64,000 bases of DNA from Protula sp. h YS-2021 (Eukaryota > Annelida > Polychaeta > Sabellida > Serpulidae). The translations under genes were made by a program, and so were the position numbers. Positions 24,773-35,747 of this stretch are shown one piece after another. Numbering within the stretch: position 1 is the first letter of the stretch; each line of letters begins with the position of its first letter. The stretch spans positions 6,966,904 to 7,030,903 of the forward strand of contig OX457034.1 of NCBI GenBank assembly GCA_949752745.1, given 5' to 3'. Under the pieces are notes generated by a model. It did not search any database. It was not told where the DNA came from and saw only the letters and a program-made list of their open reading frames with translations.

Positions 24773-24879
24773 ACTTCTGCGTCTTGGAGTTTTATACTGC
24801 GTTGCCGTGACAACGGGTACAGCAACCGCATGCCATAAATCTGACTTTAGACTAATTCTTATTGTTAATTTTAATAAAT

Positions 24880-25909
24880 GGTTCACTACGTTCATTATTT
24901 GGCAGGGCGCCAGGAACGAGTTAATTCCCAGGGGTTCGTATTGTGTTGGGGGGAGCTCTTCTTTATAACGTCATAAGCCCGCCACCTATAGAAAAGGGTG
25001 TACATAGCCAGCGTCATATTGACGTAATAGTGACGTCACAATAGAATAGCTTTAAAACTGTTCCTGATCGCTGAAGCAAGGTGTTGTTTTAAATATGTCG
25101 TAGTTGCTTCTTAACTGTCATGATTATAAGGTATCCCCTCCCCTCAACCCCCCCCCCACCCCCCCCCCCCCGGCCAACGAAAGACAGCTTTTTCGGAGGG
25201 AAGCGACTTCATCAGACATTAAGACTGGAAGTAAATCAGTTGCTTTGATACATAAATTCACTGGCGCCAGGTCACAAATAACTTTAATATCTTTCGGCTT
25301 TTTCGTACAAATAGCATTGAAAAACAAAATAGTAACTTTTGTTGAATCTATCAGATTACAGCATTCACCAAGTCATGTAAGAATGTCTGTTGTAAAGGCA
25401 AGAAGACTCGTGAAATAGTTTGCTCAATGACATTTGTTTATTGTACCAGATGAATGTATTAAAATGTTCAGATCTCAAAACGCCATTGTGTAGAGAGTAG
25501 CAAACGTTTATTGCATTTAACAGTTTCTTTACACAGCAGTGTGTAGAGGCTATGCGACTTATGTTGTTGTTTACTAACAAACAAACAAAAGATATATATT
25601 TATGTTTTCTTTGACTTGTCCTTCTCAGTAAAGAATTTTACGTGTTATTATATTTGGATAATTGAAATAAATAGATAATAAACAATGTTACTACACGTAG
25701 AATATGGTGAGGCGAGTCTCGCGTGAATAACAAGTGTACATTCGAAATACCGAATATTGTCACTTGTATTTGTATAATATCTGACTGCTGATGTTGTTCT
25801 AGTAATGGTATGTTTCTAAATTATCGAGTCTACAGAGTATATAATATATAGTATATAATAGAGTATCGAGTATGCTATATAGATAATAATTATTCAGTAT
25901 TTTCTAAAG
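24880..25909. other. No gene seen
   Basis: Contains a poly(C) tract at 25149-25171 and AT-rich sequence. The 104-codon frame at 25104-25418 begins in the poly(C) tract and has no domain. Confidence 0.5.
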
Positions 25910-26096
25910 GGATGGCCGAAAGACTGAATTTGCGATAATTGTTGAATTCCGTGATCGTTGATCTAACCCATTGCATTCCTCAAGCTGAGAGAGTCAAACG
26001 GAAGTCACTCTCCTGCTCCCCCCCCCCCCCCCCCTCGAACTTTCGGATTATTGGACCAACGCTCTAAGCACCTGAGCTTACCGTCACCCACATTGA
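25910..26096 (-). repeat. tRNA-derived SINE, copy 2
   Basis: Reverse orientation. The tail is at the left (AAAGGGATGGCCGAAAGACT, TTGAATTCCGTGA) and the tRNA-like head at the right; on the minus strand the head reads GGGTGACGGTAAGCTCAGG, then TTAGAGCGTTGGTCCAATAA. A poly(C) tract at 26018-26034 interrupts the element. Confidence 0.65.
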
Positions 26097-26168
26097 GTTA
26101 CGTTCATCAATGCATATCTATGTAGTTTAATAATTTTTTCTTTTCTTGTCTAAGGTGCACTTTTGTTT

Positions 26169-26917
26169 GAATTGTACGAAAGCCTATAAGTCTACTACGG
26201 CAGACCAGTACCACTCAACACGTGGCATAGCTAGAGTATACCTGTAGCATTACCATAGCTCAACCGCGCCTATGCTGTGGTGGTATTCCGCCGACCCACC
26301 GTGGTACAGCCATGCCAAAGCCATAGCAGGTCTGCAGTCTGTAGAAGTGCATTGTGAAAAGACTGGCGGCGTAGAAATTCTCTGCTAAAAAACAGCGACA
26401 ACAAACGAATGAGCCCGTAAATATATTCATACGCATCGTGTTTCTACTTGGTTTAGTTCTTTAAATTATTGCAAAAAGACTATGTTTTTTAAGTAATGCA
26501 GTGAATTATCTTTTTTCGTTGCTTAGTACAATATTATTACAATATCGCTCACTGGCTGTCTCGACCTGCAGTTTTTTTTAATGGGCCTATTTTTATGGCG
26601 CCATTCAGACGGAGTGTTACGGGTGTGAAAGAAAGTCCATTAGCAGCTGTAATCTTTCTAAGGATTTTAACAGTATCAAATAAAAATGAGAAAATTGGTA
26701 GGTAATAAAGATGGTTTTTAGCTGACAAAAGATTGAAGTCATAAACTTGTGCGCAAAAAGTAGTCCGTCAAAATGGGTTCATAATGTACTTGTACACTGT
26801 GTGGACCGGCCATGGATATGCGATGGCTGTGCCATGCTACAGGTATGCTATAGCTATGCCACGTGTTGTGTGGTAGTAGTCTGTCGCAGTAGCCTTATAG
26901 GCTTTCGTAGAATTGGT
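26169..26917. mobile_element. Non-autonomous element with ~90-bp terminal inverted repeats
   Basis: The left arm at about 26169-26258 (TACGAAAGCCTATAAG, AACACGTGGCATAGCTA, TATACCTGTAGCAT) matches the reverse complement of 26828-26917 at roughly 80-85% identity. The interior of about 570 bp has no open frame. Length and structure fit a MITE or short foldback element. No clear target-site duplication was read. Confidence 0.7.
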
Positions 26918-26929
26918 TATTAGGGGTTC

Positions 26930-27748
26930 TATTTCAGGCAGTCTAGCTTTTTAAGTTTGTCGTAAAAATCTTCAACACTGTTTTAATTTGATTGAAAGAA
27001 TAGTGTGGTTGTAGCATTGCCATTAGTACCTGCTTTTACGAACTGCCTGAGATACAGTTACGGTGTGTTGGGTAACCAGGCACCCTTTTACCCACACAAA
27101 GACCATTAGTATTTGGCCAAGCCACTGGGAATTCCGAGAAAATGATACTCTTATTGAGCGAGTGGAACTACTTATCATATTCATCCGCCTGGGGTTTATA
27201 CATAACACCTCCAGAAGCCAGGTGTTATTTCACAATGATTACAGTGAGAAGACTATATTTTATCGGGAGTTTTTCTGTCTTTGTATATATATATAACGGT
27301 GTGTTATTTGAAATAAGAATATATCAAGCAGATAAGGATCTAAAGGGTGTTTTGCAAAAAAAAAGCACTGCCGACAAAGTGAGTCTATTCCGAAATAGAC
27401 TCATGAGGCACAGTCTAACTGAAACATAGAGAATCGTAGAAGTTGAATTGTCCTTAATATCCGTTAGTCTATTCCGGATCATAAACGCACCCCAGTGACA
27501 ATATACTCTCGTTTAAAGAAATAATAAGTAAATTTGACGTTCTGTAACCGTGTACGAAACTTCGCTAGTCGCATACACCCGAACGTCACAGGTATACGTC
27601 AACGTGACGCTGACAAAGGCTGTGTGACGAAACCATTTTTGATTTCCGTGACGAAAGTTGCCGTGCAACACACAGACATGTCACGGTAAAAGGAAGTACC
27701 TGAGAGGGAAAGGAGGTTCATTCTGCTTGGCTATCGAAGACATGCTTG
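26930..27748. other. No gene seen
   Basis: Overlapping frames of 60-95 codons on both strands; no domain, no splice pattern. Confidence 0.45.
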
Positions 27749-28600
27749 TTAGCCCCCAACCGGGGCTTTATGCTCCGGAGGGGACTTATGGATTGGGCTC
27801 TGTCTGTCCGTCTGTCGGGCCGTCCGTTACCACTCATTCCTCTTAAACGCTTAAGCCGTTTGGTCTCATATTTTGCACAACTTACTCACATGGCCGCAGC
27901 TTGATGCACGCCAAATTTGTTGACGGTCGGATAAAAATTGGATTTTTGGCGATTTTTAAAAAATAAAAAAAAATTGCTGCTTTCGGTGCTGCTTTGTTTA
28001 CGCGATATCTCGAATACAGCTCAATAGCTCTTCGTCATACCCTGCAGAAAGAAAGATCATATAGTGCAGATTTACACTGAGGAAACTATTTTGATTTTTG
28101 TCAAAAGTTGAATTTTTGACGAATTTTTAAAATTTTCACTTGGGTGTTTTTTAACTGTTTTGGACCTTGTTTGCGCGATATCTCTAAAACAGTTCATCAG
28201 ATCGTCGTCAAACCTTTTAGAAAGACAGACCATACAGTGAGGATCATCACTAAAGAGTTATTGTTTTTTTTTAATTAAATTTTTCTGCTAACTTTTGATA
28301 TTTTCACTTTGGTTTGTTTATAGCTGTTTTGGAGTTTGATTAGCAATATCTCTAAAACTGTAGATGGGATCTTCACCAAACCGTAGAATAAGAAAGACTG
28401 ATTCTTATCAAAAATTGTATTTATGGGCGATTTTTTAAATTTTCACTTTGGTGTGTTTTTAACTTTTTGACTATGTGCACACGGGATCTCAGAGTCGGCC
28501 AATTTCATTTTGATCAAATCTTGCAGGAAGAAAGACCCCATAGTGTAGATGGTCACTGAAGTACTGGGTCTGTTTGAGGTGACTGATTGGGACGGGGGGA
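27749..28600 (-). mobile_element. Helitron-like (pearl/DINE-type) element with four core repeats
   Basis: Read on the minus strand, the element ends with hairpin GCCCCGGTTGGGGGC directly followed by TAAC, that is a CTAA end as in Helitrons. Next to the hairpin lies a GACAGACGGACAGA-like microsatellite (27800-27832). It is followed inward by about four tandem units of about 175 bp, recognisable by GCGATATCTCTAAAACAG-type segments at 27997, 28178, 28345 and 28478. No protein is encoded. Order (core repeats, microsatellite, 3' hairpin, CTRR) is that of non-autonomous DINE/pearl elements; the assignment is an inference from structure. Confidence 0.6.
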
Positions 28601-28627
28601 CATGTCCGTTTTGGTGTTAGCAAAAAC

Positions 28628-28690
28628 ATTGGCCCCCGACCGGATTTTTATGGGACTTACAGATTGGGCACTGTCTCTTTGTAGTTTATT
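28628..28690 (-). mobile_element. Second, truncated end of the same element family
   Basis: GGCCCCCGACCGGATTTTTATGGGACTTACAGATTGGGCACTGTCT resembles the 27752-27800 end (CCCCAACCGGGGCTTTATG, GGGACTTATGGATTGGGCTCTGTCT) but lacks the core repeats. It is probably a truncated copy. Confidence 0.5.
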
Positions 28691-28771
28691 GATTTATTTT
28701 TAAATCTACTCATCGCCGTCTCCGGTTAGGGGCTGTGCTGTCGACGATAGGTTGTTATACTAGCGATAGAC

Positions 28772-28894
28772 CGTAGGGCTGGTGTGCTTTGTACTGGATT
28801 CGGACACTTGTAGAAATCCAATGAAATCACAGCTGCACAGTCCGCTCACAAACCTTCTACGTGTGTCCGAATCAAGTACGGTGCACCCAGCCCC
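28772..28894. repeat. Long imperfect inverted repeat (hairpin)
   Basis: Arms of about 40 bp: TGTACTGGATTCGGACACTT on the left pairs with the reverse complement of GTGTCCGAATCAAGTACGGT on the right, extended by GGGCTGGTGTGC / GCACCCAGCCCC and TGTAGAA / TTCTACG. The loop is about 40 bases. Flanks are AT-rich. It could be a solo MITE or an RNA hairpin source. Confidence 0.7.
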
Positions 28895-31424
28895 ATTATC
28901 TCTCTCTATAATAGATAACTTTTTATTGTGTTATGAGAATTTTTAAATGATTCTTATAGTGTATTCTTATTTTAAATAATAGTGTTATTGATTTATTTAG
29001 TACACAAGTCAGTTTAGTGACATATATTTGCTCAATGTTTTAAGTTGATAAACCTATATATTGTTCAGAGTGACTCTGCATTTATTTTATTTATTATTTT
29101 GTACTTCTTTCTTGCTTTGTGTTAATATATTCTGCATTTTTTATGATTTCTTTTTAAATCAAGATATTTATTTGCCATAGCGGTGTAAAGGTTGCTGCAT
29201 TTATTTTACAGAATATATTTTATTTTGTTGTGGTGAAAACAAATCAGTAAAGTGCAATCTCAAATTCGAATATCTCGAACACTCGGTTATCCCGAAGCAT
29301 CTATCAGGTCGTAATGGTTGATTTAGTTTGTTGTCCTTGTAAACGAAATTGGTAGGTCAAGTAAAGGTCACAGTACATTATTCCAAACGTTTTACTTGAC
29401 GTCAGATTTTTCGTTCCAATGCTTAGTAGTTGGATCACATTACAGCCACATTACAGTTTGTGACACTGCGCTAAGTCTTATGGATTACGTAGACGAGTTG
29501 GTACAAGTAAATATCAGGCCGTAGGTTGCTGCAAAACAGTCAGCTTTTGATCAGAACTAGAAATGTGTCCGCTGGAACATGGATGCCCCGACCGAACTGC
29601 CATATGGTTTCTGGAATAGGGATTCCTAGAAGACCAACTGTCTAGGTATATTTTTCAACTACAAAACATTATGTATAAAAGCTACATGCCAGGTGGGATT
29701 GAAATCCGCTAAGCGGAACTTGAGGTGTTCACAAACCACTCAGTGACCTTAAACAACGACGCAAGGTCATCACACAACTTATCAGCTCTAGAACATTACA
29801 TATAAAAGCTATATACAAGGTTTGAATGAAATCCGATTTGTAGAACTTGTTCACATTCAGCGTGACGCAGAGAATGACGGACGGTCAAAACCATAATGCC
29901 CCTCCTGACCCCAGTCAGATCGGGGCAAAACATTGAGAGATACGAGCCCATGTTTGTCAGTTCCTGATAAAATAACCCACGATTGTGTAGACTATCCGGT
30001 TAAACCGCCTCAAAAAAAAAAAAAATGCATGAAAATATTCTCATAAATTAGAGCTTCTACCATTTGGTTTATTTAATTCTACTTTGTACAATATCCAGTT
30101 GAAATGGTTTGTCTTTTTTCATATATTTATTGATAACCAAATACCTGTTGTGAAATGGTATTTTCTAGTCCTGTATTTTACAAGTGTTATTTACGTAGTT
30201 AATCGGTAATTGTTGTTTATAATTAAAGTTTGCCAAATTACTGTATTGATATCAGTATGCCAAGAATAAATAAAAGACAGTAATCGGTGTTATTTTGATT
30301 TTATTACATCGTGTTAGCATCTACTTCAGTCGTGGGAATTTCCACTAGATTCTTTCTCAAAAGGAGCCACTCCTGTACGCAATTCGACACCATTGTTGAT
30401 CGCAGTTCTGGTGCAAATTCCCACGCGTACTACAAAAATGGAATGCGACAATAAATGCATATACGAGTTACATTACACAGAAAATGCAAATTACACGAAA
30501 CTGCAGTTAGCTGTAAAAATTACATGAAATACTCGAATAATAGTTTTTAAAAGCGAATGTTTTTGAGCGACAATATCAGTTTTTAAATCGTGCTTTCAAA
30601 ATTATCTTCTATCAATTTACATCTCTGACCGACACACGCACTGATGCCATGCTAACGCCTACTACTTATTTTACAAAAAAAAAAAAGAAAAAGAAATTGA
30701 GACCGTTATACATGCGTCCCTACCAAACAAAATTGACGTCACAAAACCAGTTTTTACTGTTCACACTTCTGCTATTTTGAAACATTTACCAACAGAAGAT
30801 AGCTGGGCTGTGGCTAATGTATTACTGTAACTTCATAGTATGACCAAACAGCATAGATGGAGGTTATCTTTCTCAGATTTCAAGACTGCTTCACGGTAAT
30901 CCGGTGTACAACACAGTACACACCGAAGGCCAAGTCGGCGAGGGCCAACTCACCTCCTGGCTCCTTCGTTGTTGCTGGGAACAGAGAGAGAAAACTAGGC
31001 AACTGCATCACGGCAACGGACTAGTTTTTCATATGCCTTCGTGCCACCTTTTTCAACATTTAATTCGCACCAGCAAAGTAAGACACAATTTTGGCTCAAA
31101 TAACCAAGTAAGGAGCAGACGAACATCCAACAACGACTAGTTATTTTTTTTAGCAAAAGGTGGTAAACACGCTTTTCACTAGCTATTACCTTGCTCTCTC
31201 ATTCCCCGATGCCTAAATAATGAGGTCACCCAATCCAGAAAATAGTGCCTATATATATATAGAGAGAGAGAGGGATTGAACACACCACTTGGGTTGGCGG
31301 AGGGACAGTAACATTTTCATTTAGTATAAATCACTGACAACAGCGAACCCAATATATCAACAATATATCAAAAATTGTAAAAAAAAAAAAAAAAAAAAGC
31401 CCGCATGACCTACATCAAGAGAGT
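28895..31424. other. No gene; decayed repeats
   Basis: 29640-29940 carries repeated segments (AAAGCTACATGCCAGGTGGGATTGAAATCCG and AAAGCTATATACAAGGTTTG, AATGAAATCCG) and an end-like inverted pair, GCCCCTCCTGACC with GATCGGGGC. It looks like a diverged relative of the core-repeat elements. Poly(A) tracts lie at 30012-30024 and 31379-31398. No exon was seen. Confidence 0.45.
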
Positions 31425-31612
31425 TTCTCACTATATACCCTTCACCCAAGGAACTGTGTCATAATTGTTGCTCATTTTAAGCCCCTCACCCAAGAACTTC
31501 CGTCACGTTTGTTGCTCACTTTCTGCTCCTCACCCAAGGACTTGTGTCATGATCATTGCTCACTTTTTGCCCTTCACCCAAGGACTTACGTCATGATTGT
31601 TGCCCAACTTTC
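31425..31612 (+). repeat. 44-bp minisatellite
   Basis: Four imperfect copies of a unit with CACCCAAGGACTTGTGTCAT followed by GATTGTTGCTCACTTT; CACCCAAG occurs at 31443, 31487, 31531 and 31575. Confidence 0.8.
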
Positions 31613-33596
31613 GAACCCAAGCCCAGGACCCACGTCCCCAGTGTAGCCCACCTCCACACCGAGGCCTCATTTTTATACTCTTTTCTAAAGGAGTATTACA
31701 AGAAATAAAATTGGGACGTGAAACCAAAACAACAATGCATGATAAAAATGTTCAAAATAACAAAAATTAAATCTGAGAAGCAGCTGTCCATGGTCAAAAA
31801 TATTACTCAGCAAACGTCCCCCCTCCCCCTCCCCATTTTTGAGAGCGACATGTCCCCATAATGAAAGGCAACAACAATATACTTTATTTTTTGGGGGGAT
31901 GGGGGTGGGGCGGGGTGACTGATAACTTCCCGACTAGTCAGGGGGGACAAACGCCTAGTCTGTAAGCGCACAGTACACCAAGCAAACGACAACACTTACT
32001 CCGGGTGGGGCCACGCTCTGACAGCCTTGACCGCTCTATACAGTGCCTCGTACCAGAGGTTCCCGTCGCTGGCGCACATATAAAGATGTGTAAAAAATCG
32101 CAGATAATTTCAAAAAAAAGGACGCACAAATTTTACACCTTTGCGACCACCTCGACGCACGAAATATCACGGCACTCAATATGAAGTTTTTACCACTAAA
32201 ACTGAGGAACTTTAAAACCGGAAGCGAACGCGCCAGTGACAGCGTACCGTTGCTGGAAAGTGATCCACATTGTGGCCTGTATATCGCCCCCTCCCCCATC
32301 CCGCCCCTCGTTTACCTCTGTCGAAAAACCCAGGTATACAAAGAAATGGCACGGCAGATCACATACGAGACATACAGACAGATCCAAATCACGGGACCTC
32401 GGAATGGGTTTAAACGCGCCTTGCGGAGAAAAAATGCCACTGGCGCCACATACAAGCACGTGGTGACGTACCATAGATTACACGCAAATTCGTCAAATGG
32501 CACCCGATATGGACGACGTCCTTTACTAACAGTCACCAATACGGATTATAAAATTGACAGGGCTTGTTTTAAGAAAAATTTTTTAAAATATTTCACATCG
32601 CAACTTGGAGATCATCCACGTTGCTAATAATCCGACCAAAAGGCATATTAGAGCGATATTACGTGACTAAAAATATATAAAATAACAATCCCCGATATGT
32701 TGAAAACACAAATTCGACATGATAATCGTTGGGCCGTAAACGTTTTATATACATATATATATATACAAGACAATTTCTATTTTTTAAAAAAGCCGTAACA
32801 ACACAAGGAGACAACACAGGGACAAACTTTATCACATGAAAAGCTCTCTAGATGCATGCTTTATAACAGCGCGAAAAAACGTACTGATGTCGTTTCTTAA
32901 CTTAAAAAAACACGGTAAATGGACTCAATAAGATTAAAATTGAATGCCACTGAACAACACGAGACAGAATCCACAAAAACACTCAAAATCAAACGCACTT
33001 CTTGAGAAATATATGGAATGTATGGTCACTAACTGCGCCGCTGATATAAGCTCCTCTCAGCCAACTCCCCAACAAACATTGCAGTGTAAAGATTGAGATT
33101 CTACTTTGATTGGTAAATCCTCTTCCGGACAAAATGATAACAACGTAAAAACAACTACACGCGTCCTAAAAAAACAGCTAAATATGTGTAAAATCTACAT
33201 TAACAAAATACACAAAGAAAGTCATGGGAAGCAACGCGGTGAACACAGTTTTTTGGTGAATCTGCAAAAGAAAAAAAAACTGAAAGCCAGGTAAGTTTCT
33301 TATGAAACAACTGAATCTAATTATTTACCTCTCAATTTAAAACTTCTCTGACGAACCCAATTTTGATTTTTAAAAACAAATAAGAAACAAAGTTCAAATC
33401 TCAGAGGCCATTTTGAATTTAGGAAGAGCTAACCCATAGCTGTTCCGTTAGTCTGAGTCAGTACGATCAGTGCTCTACCACTGCCTTCGGCTTTCCCTTA
33501 ACAAAAGCAATCGAAGAGAACACAGATAAAATTGGTTAACTGCACAGCGGACAATCACACAAATCGGTTAACTGCATACTACGGCAAAACCTCCGT
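31613..33596. other. No gene recognised; one uncharacterised ORF
   Basis: The longest frame is 32181-32627 (plus, 148 codons, basic, ATG start). It has no recognised domain, overlaps three other frames and has no obvious splice or codon support. It is mentioned but not called as a gene. Confidence 0.4.
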
Positions 33597-33968
33597 TAGG
33601 GAACACCTGTCGATTAAGAAAACGTGTGGATAAGGAACACCTGCCGATAAGGAACACGTGTGGATAAGGAACACCTGTCGATGAGGAAAAGGACCTGGAT
33701 AAGGAACACCAGTCAATAAGGAACAGGAGTGGATAAGGAATACCAGTCGGTAAGGAACAGGAGTGGATAAGGAACACCAGTCGGTAAGGAACAGGAGTGG
33801 ATAAGGAACACCTGTCGGTAAGGAACAGGAGTGGATAAGGAACACCTGTCGATGAGGAACAGGACTGGATAAGGAACAACACCAGTCAATAAGGAACAGG
33901 AGTGGATAAGGAACACCAGTCGGTAAGGAACAGGAATGGATAAGTAACACCTGTCGATGAGGAACAAC
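33597..33968. repeat. 20-bp minisatellite
   Basis: About 18 copies of a unit GATAAGGAACACCTGTCGGT / GATAAGGAACAGGAGTGGAT. Alternate units differ in a regular way, a higher-order pattern of two units. Open frames on the minus strand (repeating Ser/Cys/Pro/Leu) are repeat artefacts. Confidence 0.92.
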
Positions 33969-35747
33969 CTCTGACAGGCTGGTAGAACACGCCTTTTAGG
34001 CCCATTCTTATCATTTCTTCAATAATCAACTCTGCAAAACGCCCATTTTTTCCTCGTCCCAAAGGCGGTTCCGTAATGGGGGGTTTCACTCGCAGCCACT
34101 TCACGTTAACATATGTTTAAAAATATATTGGATAGTCGCAAAAATCGGAGAACCGAACAGAAAATGACCTGTGCAACAAACCAGTTTCTGCTGTACAGCT
34201 CTTCGTTTGAACACCAACAGAATCTAACTTTTAAATATCCCAACGGTCAAAATCTTCCCTGTCATTTTCTTTTAATTTAAATTAATATTCACATTATACT
34301 GTCAAAATACAATGACTGACAATGTAATTTAAATAACACCATCAAACCCAAATAAAATCTGTTCACTGACTTAAAAATACGACGCTGATTTTGCATATAT
34401 AAAGGAATGAGACAGATATAGGTTTTAAAAATATGAACACATTTGCATAATATATAATCCGTGTAAATGTATAAAGGAAAAAATGTAAGTAATATTAGTA
34501 TATGTACTTCGAGATAAACAGAGCTTTGCGATTTAAAACTATGTACAAGTATCAATAAAACAAACAACATCTGAACAACTGGGCCATGTACAAAATCACA
34601 AAAAAAACTGCCCTTTTAAAAATTCTATCTTTACTGGTTACGACGAACTTAAACATCGTGGAGTTCATCTCGTTGCCTCTAGATTCTTCGTTCCCACACA
34701 AATACCTTCAGGCTTCAACTTCCGGTCAGAAACACCAGCAGTACCAAAAACTTCAATTTCGATGAGAAGTTCGTTCGGCTAAGAAACACACTCGATCGAG
34801 TCATCCAAAAATTTCCGTCAAGAATAAGCGCACATTGTGATTTCGTGCAAACAATGTTGCTGTTACATAGATACTACCACACTACAAATACTCCCCCAGA
34901 AGCCCACTTTGTAAGAAGAGCATATAGTACCATTACGATATATTTACACGTATAAATGCGTATAATCAGATCTCAAACAACAGCAAAACAAAAAAAAAAT
35001 GCACTTCAAATTCTTCTGCATAGATTTTTCACCGAATATCTTGTGTAAATCGACCGTGTAACAAGCGTAAATACGAAATCCGAACACAGCTTTATACAAA
35101 GTAAAAAAAAAATATTTTATAGCAATTAAGTTTTACATAAAAGCAAGGCAGCATTAGAAGCCGTGTCGTCTCTTTACACAGAAATCTCAGACACCTTTCC
35201 AGTGATATATAACCATGACAAAGACTAATCTGCATCTCCAATGCACCCACGTGATCTCCTGGACTTTATCCATTCGCCACCTAGCGGTAAGCGAATGTGA
35301 CAAGTCCTACAGATCACGTCCCCTCACCACCTGTTTCCTTTAGTTTCTACAGTAAACTCCCGTTACTTTGCGAGAATTACAGCAATAACGGATATAATTT
35401 CAATCCACAGACATACTCAAGCACATGTTAAACCCTTTCGGCACAAAAAAAAATCGCCACAGCTCCATCAAATCCGAGACATGCTTACAACATTTATCAG
35501 GTTTTGTTTTGAGATTCATACAATTAACTATATACACGATTTAACGTTGATCTCACTTGAAGATTTCCCTGCGGTTTGTCATAATGACGATACACTTATT
35601 TCGCAGCATGTTTACACCGCTCTTGACATGCAGCTGAACATCACCACGAATACACTTTCTTTGAATTTTTATCGAGAAAAGCACTCGAACGTCGGTCAAA
35701 ACGCAAAGACGAGCGATAAACCGCAATGCGTAAATCGGCGACATATG
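33969..35747. other. Probable 3' flank/UTR of the zinc-finger gene
   Basis: AT-rich with no coding signature; it lies directly downstream of the zinc-finger stop on the minus strand. How much of it is 3' UTR cannot be told. Confidence 0.4.

Noticed and set aside
32181..32627. 148-codon open frame with an ATG start
   Set aside because: No domain, no splice or codon support, overlapped by other frames of equal quality. Could be re-opened by expression data.
33430..33500. Possible second tRNA-like head (GTGGTAGAGCACTG on the minus strand)
   Set aside because: No B box in the expected place and no matching tail.
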